A stretch of DNA of 64,000 nt, taken from positions 44,685,068 through 44,749,067 of the forward strand of contig JAJLRJ010000004.1 of the NCBI GenBank assembly GCA_024195265.1, in the 5' to 3' direction. The notes under the pieces were generated by a model. It was not told where the DNA came from, did not search any database, and saw only the letters and a program-made list of their open reading frames with translations. A program made the position numbers and the translations under genes. This DNA comes from Dendrophyllia cribrosa (Eukaryota; Cnidaria; Anthozoa; Scleractinia; Dendrophylliidae). Below, in pieces: positions 27,301 through 34,028 of this stretch; the first letter of the stretch is position 1; every line of letters begins with the position of its first letter.

Positions 27301-30300
27301 TGGGCAAAATGATTCTGTTTATAGACGCAACGAGATGCGGCAAGAATTACACGATCAGCTAAATACTCGTTACAAATATCTTTTATACGGTAGGGTAAAG
27401 CAAACACTTATTACAGGAAAGACTCAAAGAAGAAGAACGATTAAGAAATCTAGCTCAAACCACCACACTTTAATCCGCACTTTAATGCTCTTCAATTGAA
27501 ACAACCTACATTTAAAGGCAAGTAAGCTTAAGCTTAAGTATACAACCCTCCATAAATTATTCTTTAATCTACCTTTTGCAAAAAAAAAAAAAGATGTTAA
27601 GTAGCTAAACAACTGACAGGCAGATCATAAGAGGATATTATTTTTTTCAACATAAAAAATTAGTACTCAAACACTGGAAACTATTGTCTTAGTACATGCT
27701 GTAAATTGATCATTATTTATATTCTCGCTAAGGTCACACTACGGAACTTTGATATAAGCTTAAGATTAAATGACATGGAAAGGTGCAAGAAAACTGGTCT
27801 GATCTGATGGAAGCCAAAACTCTTTCCAGCACAGATATATAGTTCTACAAAATGTATCCATGGTGTCAACATGTAATTTCTCTTTCAAGTATGATCAAAA
27901 CTACAGATCACACAGGTAGAAATTATTTCACAAATATACAACATTTGCATAATGTAGCATTATTTGTGAACGAGTATTGAGCGAAATATACTTTGTATAC
28001 GCTATCTTGAGTTTACGGCATTCCTTGCAAAATATGTCAATAAGAAATCATATTCAAATGGTTAAGAAAGGAGAATTTCTGTCTACAATTTTGATTTTGT
28101 AAGGAAAAAACAATTTTCAGTTAGCAATCGTGACCAACTGATGTGTAGCAACTGTATAGATAAACACATGACACATCAACATTACTGCTTCACATTTATT
28201 ATTGGAATGGTGATCAGTATCTCAAATCTCCTCACAATATCAGTGTACGAACAAGTACAAAGATTATGCAAATTGAGAACCTGATAACCTTTAACATGAG
28301 TTGTCTGTGGAAATTGAATACAAATTCACTGTAGTTATACGACTATGTGAACTGTATTGACACCAGTAAGGAGAATGTACATCTACAAATTAATTTTGAT
28401 TTTGAGATTTTTAAAGGGGTTAACTTGTCATGAAGGCCTAAGTCCTGGTCTTAACCTACGAATTCTCCATCCTGGTCTCTATACATTGCTTATGATATTT
28501 GCAAAGAATATGTTGCTTCATCTTGAATATTCATGTTTAACTTTTGTAATCAATTTCGTAATTCTCATGACCTGTATCCAAAATATAGTATTAACTCCTG
28601 CAATCTCAACCATTCAAGCGAATAGTGAATTGGATTAGCAATTATTTGATACACAGTATATAGAACAACATCTACAGCAGTATGTAAAGGGATCAGGTTA
28701 ATTTTGGGAGATATCACTCACAAGCTTCTAAAAGGAAATTTAATCAAGACAGCAGGAGTTACCTGTTATTCTTTAATCTATCTTTTGCAAAAAAAAAAAA
28801 ATTTAAGTTGCTGAACAACTGACAGGCAGATCATAAGAGGGTATTTTTTCAATATAAAAACTTAGTACTCAAACACTGGAAACTATTGTCTTTGTACATG
28901 CTGTAAATTGATGATTATTGATATTCTCGCTAAGGTCACTAAGGAACTTTGATATAAGATTAAATGACATGGAACCTCAACATTACTGCTTCACATTTAT
29001 TTTTGGAATGGTGATCAGTATCTCAAATCTCCTCACAATATCAGTGTATGAACAAGTACAAAGATTATGCAAATTGAGAACCTGATTACCTTTAACATGA
29101 GTTGTCTGTGGAAATTGAATACAAATTCACTGTAGTTATATGACTATGTGAACTGTATTGACACCAGTAAGGAGAATGTACATCTAGACATCTACAAATT
29201 AATTTTGATTTTGAAATTTTTAAAAGGGTTAACTTGTTATGAAGGCCTAAGTCCTGGTCTTAACCTATGAATTCTCCATCCTGGTCTCTATACATTGCTT
29301 ATGATATTTGCAGAGAATCTGATGCTTCATCTTGAATATTCATGTTTAACTTTTGTAATCAATTTCGTAATTCTCATGACCTGTATCCAAAATATAGCTT
29401 AACTCTTGCAATCTCAACCATTCAAGCGAATAGTGAATTGGATTAGCAGTTATTTGATACACAGTATATATAACAACAGATACAGCAGTATGTCAAGGGA
29501 ACAGGTTAATTTTGGGAGATAGCACTCACAAGCTTCAAAAAGGAAATTTAATCAAGACAGCAGGAGTTACCTGTATTCCTGATAAACAAACTCTCACCCA
29601 ATCAAAATAAACAGAACACCACTGCATATTGTCCTGGACCCATGTCCTCAACAATACTATACATCCACTTTCAGACCAATTTTCTTTCTGACAAAAAATA
29701 ATGAACAAAGGTTGGGGGGGGGGGGGGGGGGGGTTGAAAGAAGGGCCCGTAGGATCTTTTGATACCCAGTCCCATAGCAGTTATAGTGATCCACAGCTCA
29801 AAACCCAAAACTGACCAGTACCAGTTCCCATTTATTATAATTTAAGAAGACAGGGCACTAAGTACAAGTTAAATCGAAGCGACTGTGCACGAGAATGTCT
29901 CAACTTTAAATTTCAGGGCCATTGCCGACATGCAACCCAACCTCTCCAGTCAAATCAGAAATTCCATCTCTCCCACATCGCTAAAAGTTTGCAGTGCATC
30001 CTCCCCCGAGCTTCGCGAGGTTCTGCGAGACACGTATTTCTAGTTGAGTTTTAATTTTGTGTTATTAAAAACAGATCCAGTTGGCGCCATTTATTTTAAA
30101 AGCACCAACAAAAGAGCAAAGTATATCTTGTGAACCATCCAGAATGAGCTCATTGAACACAGAGCTCTGTGCTAACCAAACTCATAGCTTATTAGTGAGC
30201 TTTGCTATTCTGGCAGATATAAGCAACTCAGGGGCATAGCCAGGACTTTTTCAGAGGTACGCACAATCACTGTTTTCAAACACTCCCCCTACCTCCTTCC

Positions 30301-32563
30301 CCACCCTTAAGTTCCAAATCTTTCTTTTTTTTCGACTTTTTCATGTACGCACGTGTGTACGTGCGTACAGATAGCTACACCCCTGCAACTGATTATGCAA
30401 CAATGGAGGAAAACTCTATTTGTGTTTGTCTTGTGTACCAGAGAAGGAAGTAGATAAGACAAGACAGTAGGTATGGCAGGAGTTCCTGGTGTTTGTACAG
30501 GACAAGAACACCAGAGGACAGGTGTTGGCCCGGCAAATGTTTCTAGAGACAGGGCTGCAAATAACGGCCGGTCAACGGACAATGTCCGGTCAGAATTGGG
30601 TATTGACCGGACAAATCTTTGGATTGCCGGACATGTTGTCCAGTCATTTACTCATTTAAAGAAATTTTAATTTTTAAATTATTGATAATCACGAGGGACA
30701 ACATTCATGTTTCCGAAAAAAAAAAGAATATAAAGCTAGACAAATTAGTGGTTGAGAAATTCCCGGTAGTCGCAAATTTCCATGATGTCATCAAGTCCTG
30801 TCGCGACCACAAATCATCGTTTCTTCTGTTACTTTGTTTGCTTTAAGTGTTCCCAATTAGTAGAGGGTTTTACCTTCGGCTAGATCTTAAGTAAAGTGAT
30901 TGATTGAATGATTGATTGATCAGAAAGCACCTCCACGAAGAACAATCTTGCTGCACCGAGAATACCCCGCTTAGCATTTGTTGCAAAGTGCGAAAAGAGA
31001 ACAAAAGCCCCAAAACCTTGCAACTTAAAAATGGAGTGGAAGAATAAGGTTGTCTTTCAAGTATTCTAAATGACGCCATGCATTTAATACATACAGTGCT
31101 GCGTAATTTCGAAACCTTAAGACGATATGAATTTAACTTCTAAGTTAAGTGTTTCTTGTTTATGTTTACATTTTAGTTAGCTTCTTTTTTCATATTAATT
31201 AAGAGATCGATTGAACCCTTTGGCTGTCATATATTTTGCACATTTTACTTTAAATTCAGTTGAAAAACGATGTGGCGATTACCAAAATGTAATATTTTAA
31301 TAATAATAAGTGATTTTCCCAGATGTAAACAAACCGTTGCGGTTGTATCTTGCGTAATCGTACCATGTATGCGAGGCTACTTCTACAATAAAGAGTAGTA
31401 AAACTATAAACGTCTTCTAATTTTTATTGCCAAACCGACTTGGTTTCAGTTGGTTTTTAGTTAAAAAAGGTTTACTGTGCAATCTGCGTTCACTATTGCA
31501 AGAGTTACGACTGTTCCAATTTGACCGGCCAAAAATGAGTCATGTCCGAGCAAAAACATGTTTGGCCAGACAACATGACCGGTGCCTGCCCGGCCGTTAT
31601 TTGCAGCCCTGAGAGACCCAGCACGGCTATGGCCTGGATGTCGACCGCATGGTGCATTGGGTTATGATGGGGTGGAAAACATGGCAGGGGCTCAAAGGTG
31701 TGCAATCAATCAATCATCTGGCAGGGCTTAAAGTGCCACTATGATCAAAAATATTCATTTTCTGTTCTCTTCATATTTTGAAAATATAAGTACTCGTTAC
31801 TTACCTTGCGAAGTTTCAAGTCAAAACTCGTACGGGAAGTGCCATTATTTTAACTGAACATTTCGATTTCGGCTTGCCGCCATTACTCAATTCAAAAATG
31901 ACCGGGACCGAATCCTGAGAGTTGGATCGAGTTGGCCTAAAGATTTTGTGACGTCAATGACTCAACGTGTGCCCTTTGGCTTTGTTGTCTGTGTCCTGGA
32001 GGGAACCGAGTTGAGTCATTGACGTCACAAATCAAGTCACATGTACCAGATTGCAAACCAGTAGAACGTGGGCTCGGATTTATGAACGGAGTAATGGCGG
32101 ACGGATTTTACGTGATTTTCGTGGGTTTTCGGCCAGCTATTTCTGGGCTGTGTAAGAATATATCAATTGATCTAATTTATAGCAATTCGCATTCGTCTAA
32201 ACCTATTAGATACATTTGCTTTAAAAAAAGGCGGAAAAGAAATACAAAAACTTTCGTCGTAGTGGCACTTTAAAGGGAAAAAATGGTTGGTTATGCCCCT
32301 GGTATTATTAGTAAGCAGTCACAGGAATCAATTTTTAAATTTTGGTACTAAAATGTTATTATAAGCACCTTCAGTTTCAGCTCGTCCTTTAGTTCTCGGC
32401 CAGCGAAAACAATTCTTATATCTTTGGGATCTACTTCTTGTCGCTGCGCAATCTCATCCTTTAACTTTGCTACGTTCCACTGTGGATCTATTTGAATTGG
32501 TATGTTTGTACTGGAGTTGAATCTGACAAAGATAGTGAGCCTTGGTGATCTAGCAGATGCCAT
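7061..32563 (-). CDS. PRKN: Parkin, RBR E3 ubiquitin ligase (complete, 11 coding exons)
   Basis: Exons 32563-32369, 25569-25425, 24178-24057, 23629-23546, 22830-22715, 18825-18680, 12722-12661, 11705-11571, 11107-11015, 8161-8044 and 7170-7061 join with GT/AG borders into 1326 bp, 441 residues and a TAG stop (human parkin has 465). Domains in order: UBL (about 9-83) with S73 at the PINK1 site (human S65); RING0 (C127, C130, C142, C145, C172, C177, C188, H191); RING1 (C214 to C272); IBR (C311 to C352); a repressor-like helix with W380; RING2 (C395 to H436) with catalytic C408, H410 and E419. Parkin takes ubiquitin from an E2 onto this Cys and ubiquitinates damaged mitochondria after PINK1 activation. 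All zinc ligands and the active site are present, so a working enzyme is expected. The UBL-RING0 linker is shorter than in human. A possible acceptor just upstream of the ATG hints at a 5'UTR intron. Confidence 0.95.
7311..7582. repeat. 30-bp minisatellite, 9 copies, in parkin intron 10
   Basis: Nine tandem units of about 30 bp, each with CCGTAT, TTACAGTCCCC and a CTAG-like end. Units differ by point changes and by one extra C. The long frame on the plus strand is a product of the repeat, not a gene. Confidence 0.9.
8044..8161 (-). CDS. PRKN: Parkin exon 10: REP helix and start of RING2
   Basis: 118 bp. The ARWE motif with W380 (human W403, the REP element that blocks the E2 site), then C395 and C398 of RING2. 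Donor GTAAGC splits a Gly codon. Confidence 0.93.
8461..8690 (+). mobile_element. Penelope-like element 3' terminal fragment, inverted pair
   Basis: The right half matches, on the other strand, the 3' end of the Penelope copy at 38381-39050 (shared AAGGTAAATT and TCAACTCAGTTGA-like blocks). An inverted partial copy abuts it on the left. A hammerhead-like motif is at 8538-8566. No coding part remains. Confidence 0.55.
8696..8976. mobile_element. TA-flanked MITE, GAGCAGTTTTCAATTGA family, copy 2
   Basis: Both termini are intact (GAGCAGTTTTCAATTGA and its inverse) with TA on each side (8694-8695, 8977-8978). Best-preserved copy together with 43232-43520. A TA duplication suggests a Tc1/mariner-like source. 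Confidence 0.75.
9345..9671. mobile_element. GGTGGTCAGAC MITE, monomer form, nested
   Basis: Inverted termini GGTGGTCAGACACGAGG. The body is full of ACATGTC/GACATGT and CTACATGTCC motifs. It interrupts the arm of the 9236-10421 foldback next to a TTAT-type site. A longer palindromic relative is at 17646-18197. Confidence 0.75.
9952..10356. mobile_element. TTAA-flanked MITE, nested
   Basis: Inverted termini AGGGAGGGTTTCACGGTTCG / AGGGATGGTTTCACGGTTCG with TTAA on both sides (9948-9951, 10357-10360). The empty site CATTTAACTATTC is at about 42035. TTAA duplication is typical of piggyBac- or Kolobok-like transposons. Confidence 0.8.
10520..10909 (-). other. tRNA-like Pol III unit with tandemly expanded anticodon arm
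   Basis: Read on the minus strand: acceptor half AGTCTCT (10909-10903) can pair with AGGGACT (10526-10520), with one G-T pair. Box A TAGTTCAGTGG is at 10900-10890 and consensus box B GGTTCGAATCC at 10541-10531. An oligo-T tract lies just beyond 10520. Where one anticodon arm is expected there are about 17 tandem 20-bp copies. Each copy holds TCCG...CGGA around a CCGGTGT- or CAGGTGT-like loop. The usual T33 is absent, so decoding is unlikely. It could be a dead tRNA or SINE that became a minisatellite. Confidence 0.6.
10549..10886. repeat. 20-bp minisatellite (about 17 units)
   Basis: Plus-strand unit GTCGGATACTTCCGTACACC, with variants GGTCGG/TGTCGG, ATGC for ATAC and CCCC for CACC. It lies wholly inside the tRNA-like unit. 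Long frames on both strands here are caused by the repeat length and are not genes. Confidence 0.92.
11015..11107 (-). CDS. PRKN: Parkin exon 9: IBR, second half, and linker
   Basis: 93 bp, 31 codons. FCKECKE with C339 and C342, then H350 and C352, followed by a Ser/Thr/Ala-rich tether. Donor GTAAGT. Confidence 0.92.
11571..11705 (-). CDS. PRKN: Parkin exon 8: IBR, first half
   Basis: 135 bp, 45 codons. It contains [11 protein letters not shown], then MGGVLCP and the IBR ligands C311, C316, C331 and C334. Donor GTAAGT. Confidence 0.95.
11867..12304. repeat. Element bounded by poly-G and poly-C (GGGTACTC type)
   Basis: It begins with a run of about 25 G and GTACTCCC and ends with GAGTAC and a run of about 30 C, an inverted arrangement. 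Internal segments AAAAGGGT and GGGGATGCTCCGCC also recur inverted. No coding content. It lies in parkin intron 7. Confidence 0.6.
12356..12446. repeat. (ACTATAT)n microsatellite
   Basis: About 90 bp of near-perfect 7-bp repeat in parkin intron 7, flanked by shorter ACTAT units. Confidence 0.9.
12661..12722 (-). CDS. PRKN: Parkin exon 7: end of RING1, HHFR motif
   Basis: 62 bp, too short to stand out as an ORF; found by searching for the piece missing between exons 6 and 8. It encodes C272 and the HHFRVL motif and fits both neighbouring phases exactly. Donor GTTTGA is non-standard after the GT. Confidence 0.9.
12723..15570. other. Parkin intron 6, upstream region of the nested gene
   Basis: No coding exon recognised. 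A consensus donor GTAAGTAT at 13884-13891 and a pyrimidine/AG stretch at 15538-15555 could bound a 5'UTR intron of the plus-strand nested gene, whose first exon would then end at 13883. This is inference from splice signals only. Confidence 0.35.
15571..16629 (+). CDS. Myb/SANT-like DNA-binding domain protein, nested antisense in parkin intron 6
   Basis: Uninterrupted frame of 352 residues from the ATG at 15571 to TGA. The frame is open upstream only to 15538 and has no earlier ATG. Residues about 50-135 form a trihelix/Myb-SANT-like domain: an RWSD start, a conserved Trp, a helix ending in EWNMIAREF, and an [10 protein letters not shown] recognition helix. A Pro/Thr-rich middle follows, then an acidic Ser/Asp/Glu patch, a basic stretch ([13 protein letters not shown], a likely nuclear signal) and a C-terminal charged helix that could form a coiled coil. 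This layout is typical of nuclear DNA-binding factors and of domesticated Harbinger-type Myb proteins. An AATAAA lies about 340 bp downstream. It is transcribed opposite to parkin, between parkin exons 7 and 6. The target is unknown. Confidence 0.85.
   Translation: MATGSHTSTMTMGEEKSSVVQIDISPQQQVMVSKPEEGSVESEVGGTVNSSRWSDAETMTLLSLWRANYRLIKGKKRNYQEWNMIAREFNRRVAHCSLGPRTGNQCKVRIKNLLAEYNRTKDQLPHSFSYHDILKEIITNKGAPFNQDNVVRINIPAEPSDRSAPVVTPSPSPATLVTLLQDNTTPKVLRPIAPAPQTTPLNAPIATQVGQVPVPVQVYTEANYQTNPRTTLTPGGTASHNVPSDEESSEDDSHSEEAVQQTLKRPHWHSTPNDPSPTRKKPRKNPRPVKMAQSRQEDLSMIAILREFLEDSRKREEDLFKRILQQQLEAESRYQQFTLDVLKEIGKMFKKE
16970..16975 (+). terminator. Poly(A) signal of the nested gene
   Basis: AATAAA about 340 bp after the stop codon, on the coding strand, followed by a T-rich stretch. 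It is the first such hexamer seen downstream. Confidence 0.5.
17290..17460. repeat. Palindromic MITE, TTCGATATATTAAAATTCA family
   Basis: Inverted arms: TTTCGATATATTAAAATTCA on the left, and on the right the inverse with small changes. The related arms GAGGCTTAGGGGAATGA-like inside are also inverted. Relatives at 23051 and 40055. Confidence 0.65.
17646..18197. mobile_element. GGTGGTCAGAC element, palindromic (head-to-head) form
   Basis: 552 bp that is nearly its own reverse complement, centred near 17920 (TTCAACAAGTTGAAC). It is flanked by TTAA (17642-17645 and 18198-18201). Each half resembles the monomer at 9345-9671. Confidence 0.75.
18680..18825 (-). CDS. PRKN: Parkin exon 6: RING1 core
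   Basis: 146 bp. Ligands C229, H233, C236, C239 and C265, with the LNDRQFV motif of parkin RING1. Acceptor TTTTTTTCAG, donor GTGAGA. Confidence 0.95.
19000..19640. mobile_element. GGTGGCTCC TIR element
   Basis: Left end TTAA|GGTGGCTCC, right end GGAGTCACCT|TTAG. The interior is a loose palindrome: CCATGGCAA motifs and TTTTTGATTTTTATAT-like blocks recur inverted about 19330. The terminal GGTGG and TTAA-like site resemble the GGTGGTCAGAC family. Confidence 0.6.
19812..21187. mobile_element. Long-TIR element (AAGGGCCGAGAGCATGTCC)
   Basis: Terminal inverted repeats of about 65 bp (AAGGGCCGAGAGCATGTCCA... and its inverse at 21128-21187) bracket 1.25 kb. Inside, a minus-strand segment near 19970-20110 ends in a plausible donor (CAG|GTAAATT), and a Cys/His-rich piece (20500-20600, minus) looks like captured coding sequence, though I recognise neither. 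A tRNA-like stretch is at 20764-20850. It lies in parkin intron 5. Confidence 0.65.
20764..20850 (+). other. tRNA-like sequence followed by poly-T
   Basis: Box A TGGTCTAGTGG matches consensus; box B GGTTCGAATCA differs at the last base. A run of about 15 T follows. The acceptor and T stems do not pair well, so this is a tRNA pseudogene or SINE head rather than a working tRNA. Confidence 0.4.
21378..21541. mobile_element. TTAA-flanked MITE (AGGCCTATGTTCACCC)
   Basis: Inverted termini AGGCCTATGTTCACCCAAT / AGGCCCATGTTCACCCAAT with TTAA on both sides (21374-21377, 21542-21545). Second of four TTAA families in this window. Confidence 0.75.
21547..21786. mobile_element. GAGCAGTTTTCAATTGA family, degraded copy
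   Basis: It starts with ATTGAGTGTTGTAAAA, holds the GGCGCCAAGCGC body block and ends near ATGCTCTA. More diverged than the other copies. Confidence 0.5.
21790..22600. mobile_element. Foldback with TAATCAATGA arrays enclosing a reverse-transcriptase remnant
   Basis: Both ends are arrays of TAATCAATGA-like decamers arranged as inverted repeats (TAACTAATCAATGACATCAA at the left, its inverse at the right). The centre (about 22060-22420, plus strand) encodes, with frame shifts and stops, the C-terminal region of a Penelope-like reverse transcriptase. Confidence 0.6.
22060..22420 (+). pseudogene. Reverse transcriptase C-terminal remnant (Penelope-like)
   Basis: Conceptual reading gives pieces such as [20 protein letters not shown] and, in another frame, [10 protein letters not shown] and EPPLISY, which are hallmarks of cnidarian Penelope-type RT ends. 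At least one stop and frame changes make it non-functional. It is enclosed by the inverted arms of the 21790-22600 element. Confidence 0.6.
22715..22830 (-). CDS. PRKN: Parkin exon 5: end of RING0, start of RING1
   Basis: 116 bp. Residues 183-220. C188 and H191 close RING0; the CLAC pair (C214, C217) opens RING1. Donor GTAAGT. Confidence 0.94.
23051..23203. mobile_element. Palindromic MITE, GATATATTAAAATTCAA family
   Basis: ATAGGCCACTTTTGATATAT at the left is matched inverted by ATATATCGAAAGTTGCCTAT at the right; GAGGCT/GTGTCC blocks inside are also inverted. It lies in parkin intron 4. Confidence 0.7.
23546..23629 (-). CDS. PRKN: Parkin exon 4: RING0, WDDVL segment
   Basis: 84 bp, 28 codons, acceptor TATATAG, donor GTATGA. 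It contains the conserved SWDDVL motif and ligands C172 and C177. Confidence 0.94.
23692..23792. mobile_element. TAGCCTGC foldback element
   Basis: TAGCCTGCTTGGCAGGCAC and GTGCCTGCCACGCAGGCTA form inverted ends around a short centre. No flanking duplication is visible. Same terminal class as the Mutator-like foldbacks elsewhere in the window. It lies in parkin intron 3. Confidence 0.6.
24057..24178 (-). CDS. PRKN: Parkin exon 3: first half of RING0
   Basis: 122 bp. Residues 115-154 after a split Val codon. It carries zinc ligands C127, C130, C142 and C145 and the PGKLRV motif shared with known parkins. Confidence 0.94.
24319..24345. repeat. Poly-G tract
   Basis: About 27 consecutive G in parkin intron 2. 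Similar tracts occur at 6132, 6698, 11867, 12275 (C), 17037, 18537, 29707 and 32641 (C). Confidence 0.9.
24600..24945. repeat. AT-rich dispersed-repeat tail with (TACC)n end
   Basis: T-rich start, ATT microsatellite (about 24816) and AATAAAGTTTACCTACCTACC end, in the style of a retroposon 3' tail. No coding part, so the family is uncertain. Confidence 0.35.
25425..25569 (-). CDS. PRKN: Parkin exon 2: end of UBL and linker
   Basis: 145 bp. Residues 66-113. It carries the NQS motif with Ser73, equivalent to the PINK1 phosphosite Ser65, then a short linker with an acidic Glu run. Confidence 0.92.
25610..26500. other. Parkin intron 1, 3' part
   Basis: Mostly unclassified. A box A-like piece (TGGTTTAGTGG) near 26110 has no box B partner and is a tRNA/SINE remnant at best. 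GTTCATTATA-like short repeats occur around 25770-26360. Confidence 0.4.
26509..26699. mobile_element. Foldback MITE (AATAGACAAATTTGGCTAACG)
   Basis: AATAGACAAATTTGGCTAAC at the left and its inverse at the right, with a further inverted pair (ATATGGAAATAT) in the centre; the whole unit is nearly palindromic. Confidence 0.7.
26733..30043 (+). mobile_element. Helitron-like element, copy A
   Basis: 3.3 kb, nearly identical to the inverse of 34029-37244. The 5' end TTCCTCGCGAAGCGAGG contains a hairpin (CCTCGC-GAA-GCGAGG); the 3' end is CTAG. Flanks are A on the left and T on the right with no duplication, matching Helitron insertion between A and T; the 5' TT is unusual, as canonical Helitrons start TC. 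Inside are a 71-codon basic ORF (26989-27204) and a direct duplication (27557-28765 and 28767-29575). No Rep or helicase is seen, so it is non-autonomous. It lies in parkin intron 1. Confidence 0.6.
26989..27204 (+). CDS. Short basic ORF inside the Helitron-like element
   Basis: 71 codons, rich in Arg/Gln/Glu, with a charged helix ([20 protein letters not shown]). Such segments are common near the N-termini of Helitron Rep/helicase and related transposon proteins, but the match is only compositional. The same ORF is kept in the second copy at 36818-37033 with few changes. A further helical fragment ([13 protein letters not shown]) follows downstream in another frame. Probably a remnant. Confidence 0.3.
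   Translation: MFTLGETRPISDVNEKEQQTQQRWIQQVAGNPFPRRLTTETPLERERRLEIQRDRATKKQRQHRLQRLRTA
30044..31730. other. Parkin intron 1, middle
   Basis: No host exon. A repeat with termini like CAGGGCTGCAAATAACGGCCGG (30553) and its inverse (31586-31607) brackets about 1 kb; CCGGTCA/TGACCGG motifs lie inside. The AT-rich interior has no frame of interest. Confidence 0.45.
31734..32269. mobile_element. TTAA-flanked MITE (AGTGCCACTATGATCA) with CRE/AP-1-type sites
   Basis: Inverted termini AGTGCCACTA, flanked by TTAA (31730-31733, 32270-32273). An internal inverted pair contains TGACGTCA and TGACTCA (31949-31964 and, inverted, 32012-32027). A relative is at 52011-52484. It lies about 100 bp inside parkin intron 1. 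Confidence 0.7.
32369..32563 (-). CDS. PRKN: Parkin exon 1: UBL domain
   Basis: 195 bp, 65 codons from ATG at 32563, donor GTGCTT. It encodes the ubiquitin-like fold with the conserved IFVRFNSS strand; eight extra residues precede the position of human Met1. Confidence 0.93.
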
Positions 32564-32640
32564 TGTTAAGAGTTCTTTAACAACCTACAAAACAAATTGT
32601 TTTTCATTTGAGTGATACAGTCCCCAGGTGTCAAGGAGGC

Positions 32641-32690
32641 CCCCCCCCCCCCCCCCCCAGGTGTCAAGGAGGCCTCCCCCCCCCCCCCCC
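32641..32690. repeat. Two poly-C tracts upstream of parkin exon 1
   Basis: Runs of about 19 and 14 C separated by a duplicated AGGTGTCAAGGAGGCC block. Pro-rich plus-strand frames here are artefacts of the tracts. Confidence 0.85.
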
Positions 32691-33207
32691 AACCACCCCC
32701 TTCATTAGTACACACACAAACTCTGGGACACAGTCCAGTAATAGTAATACATAATATTCATGTAAACATGGGTTTTTTTACAATCAGTCAGTGTCCTTTT
32801 TTTGCATCATGTCACATCTTAGGGTCACTGATGAGAATGTCTTGCATACTCGCTTTTTGAGCGACCTTTAACATCTCAGAGTCCTAAAAAACCTTTCAAC
32901 TGCCCTTTCATTTAAATCCAGGTGCCTCTCCCACCTACAGGGATATAACTGCACTGTGACTAATATCTGAAGTTCAGTTGGTGGAAAGTCTGTCTCAGTC
33001 ATATCACATGTAAACAAATAAATACTCCTTGGTAACTACTCATTGCCATGGAAGCTGCTGTTTTAAAATACAGTTTTGGCTAATTAGATGATGAACCAAG
33101 CTTTTGAGTGAATTCCACCATTCAGCAAAGTCCCATTGACTTCTGGCTGTATGCCACGTGGTGCTCTCATTAACTCAGAATCCTTTCAGAACATTAGTTA
33201 GGGAAGC

Positions 33208-33468
33208 TTAAGTGGTTGACAAATTTCTGCATTTTGCGTGTTCTTGACGGAAATATTCCACTTCCTTCTTCTTGAGACGAAAAACAATCAATGTTCTTTT
33301 GTTACAACTTAATGTCTGAAGCCTGTCATCCTCGCTAAAATTTAAAATTTCTTCTTCGCAGGTCCACAGCAGCAAAATTAATACACAACTCAAAATGTTT
33401 TTAGTATAGTAAGGGCCGCCCTTTCTCACAGATTTCATGGAAATCCGCATTAAAACAGGAAGCTGCAT
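33208..33468 (-). CDS. Possible small secreted protein (weak)
   Basis: Frame of up to 86 codons. From the third Met (33438) it would give about 76 residues: a basic start, a hydrophobic stretch (ILSCVLILLLW) that could be a signal peptide, then a charged tail with two Cys. A TATA-like TTTTATAAAT lies on the same strand just upstream (about 33475-33485). No family recognised. It could equally be the 5' region of parkin or a chance ORF. Confidence 0.3.
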   Translation of the reverse strand: MQLPVLMRISMKSVRKGGPYYTKNILSCVLILLLWTCEEEILNFSEDDRLQTLSCNKRTLIVFRLKKKEVEYFRQEHAKCRNLSTT

Positions 33469-33489
33469 GCGAGAAATTTATAAAAGCGC

Positions 33490-34028
33490 GCAAATTCAAA
33501 ATTAACGACAACCAACTTCCCTCGATTGACTACCAAACAAAAGGACGTTTTTCGTGATAGCTTAACAATCAATTCAGCTGTTTATGAAGCTTACGTTTTG
33601 CAAGCAATAAGCTTATATTTTTGTTAACTAATCATGCTACAAAACAGCCCGGGAAAACAGTTCAATCGAAAAGCGAAGATCTCGACCAAAATATGATTTC
33701 TGAACTACGACTTCACAACTGGTCGCTTTTCCAATTCATGCTTCGTACTTTTAACATACACTTGACTTACCTTGAAGCCTGTCAAGTACAATTATTCTGC
33801 AAAATATATGGGTAATTATAAAAGGACACCACTCACAGTTGAAACCTGCAAGAACTTCATATAATTTCCCCGGAAATCGAATGGGTTTTGTTACCACGGG
33901 GGAGGGGTGGGGGTGAGAGTAGCCATTATTCTCTCTCCAGTCTCCATCGTCTTAGAACTCCTCAGAGCAGAGATTGATAATGGCTGTGCACAGACATTTT
34001 TATATATAATATAGAATTATATTATATA
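33490..34028. other. Spacer between the small ORF and Helitron-like copy B
   Basis: No gene or known repeat recognised. It ends in ACAGACATTTTTATATAT, which occurs again just beyond the other end of copy B (about 37265). Confidence 0.4.
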
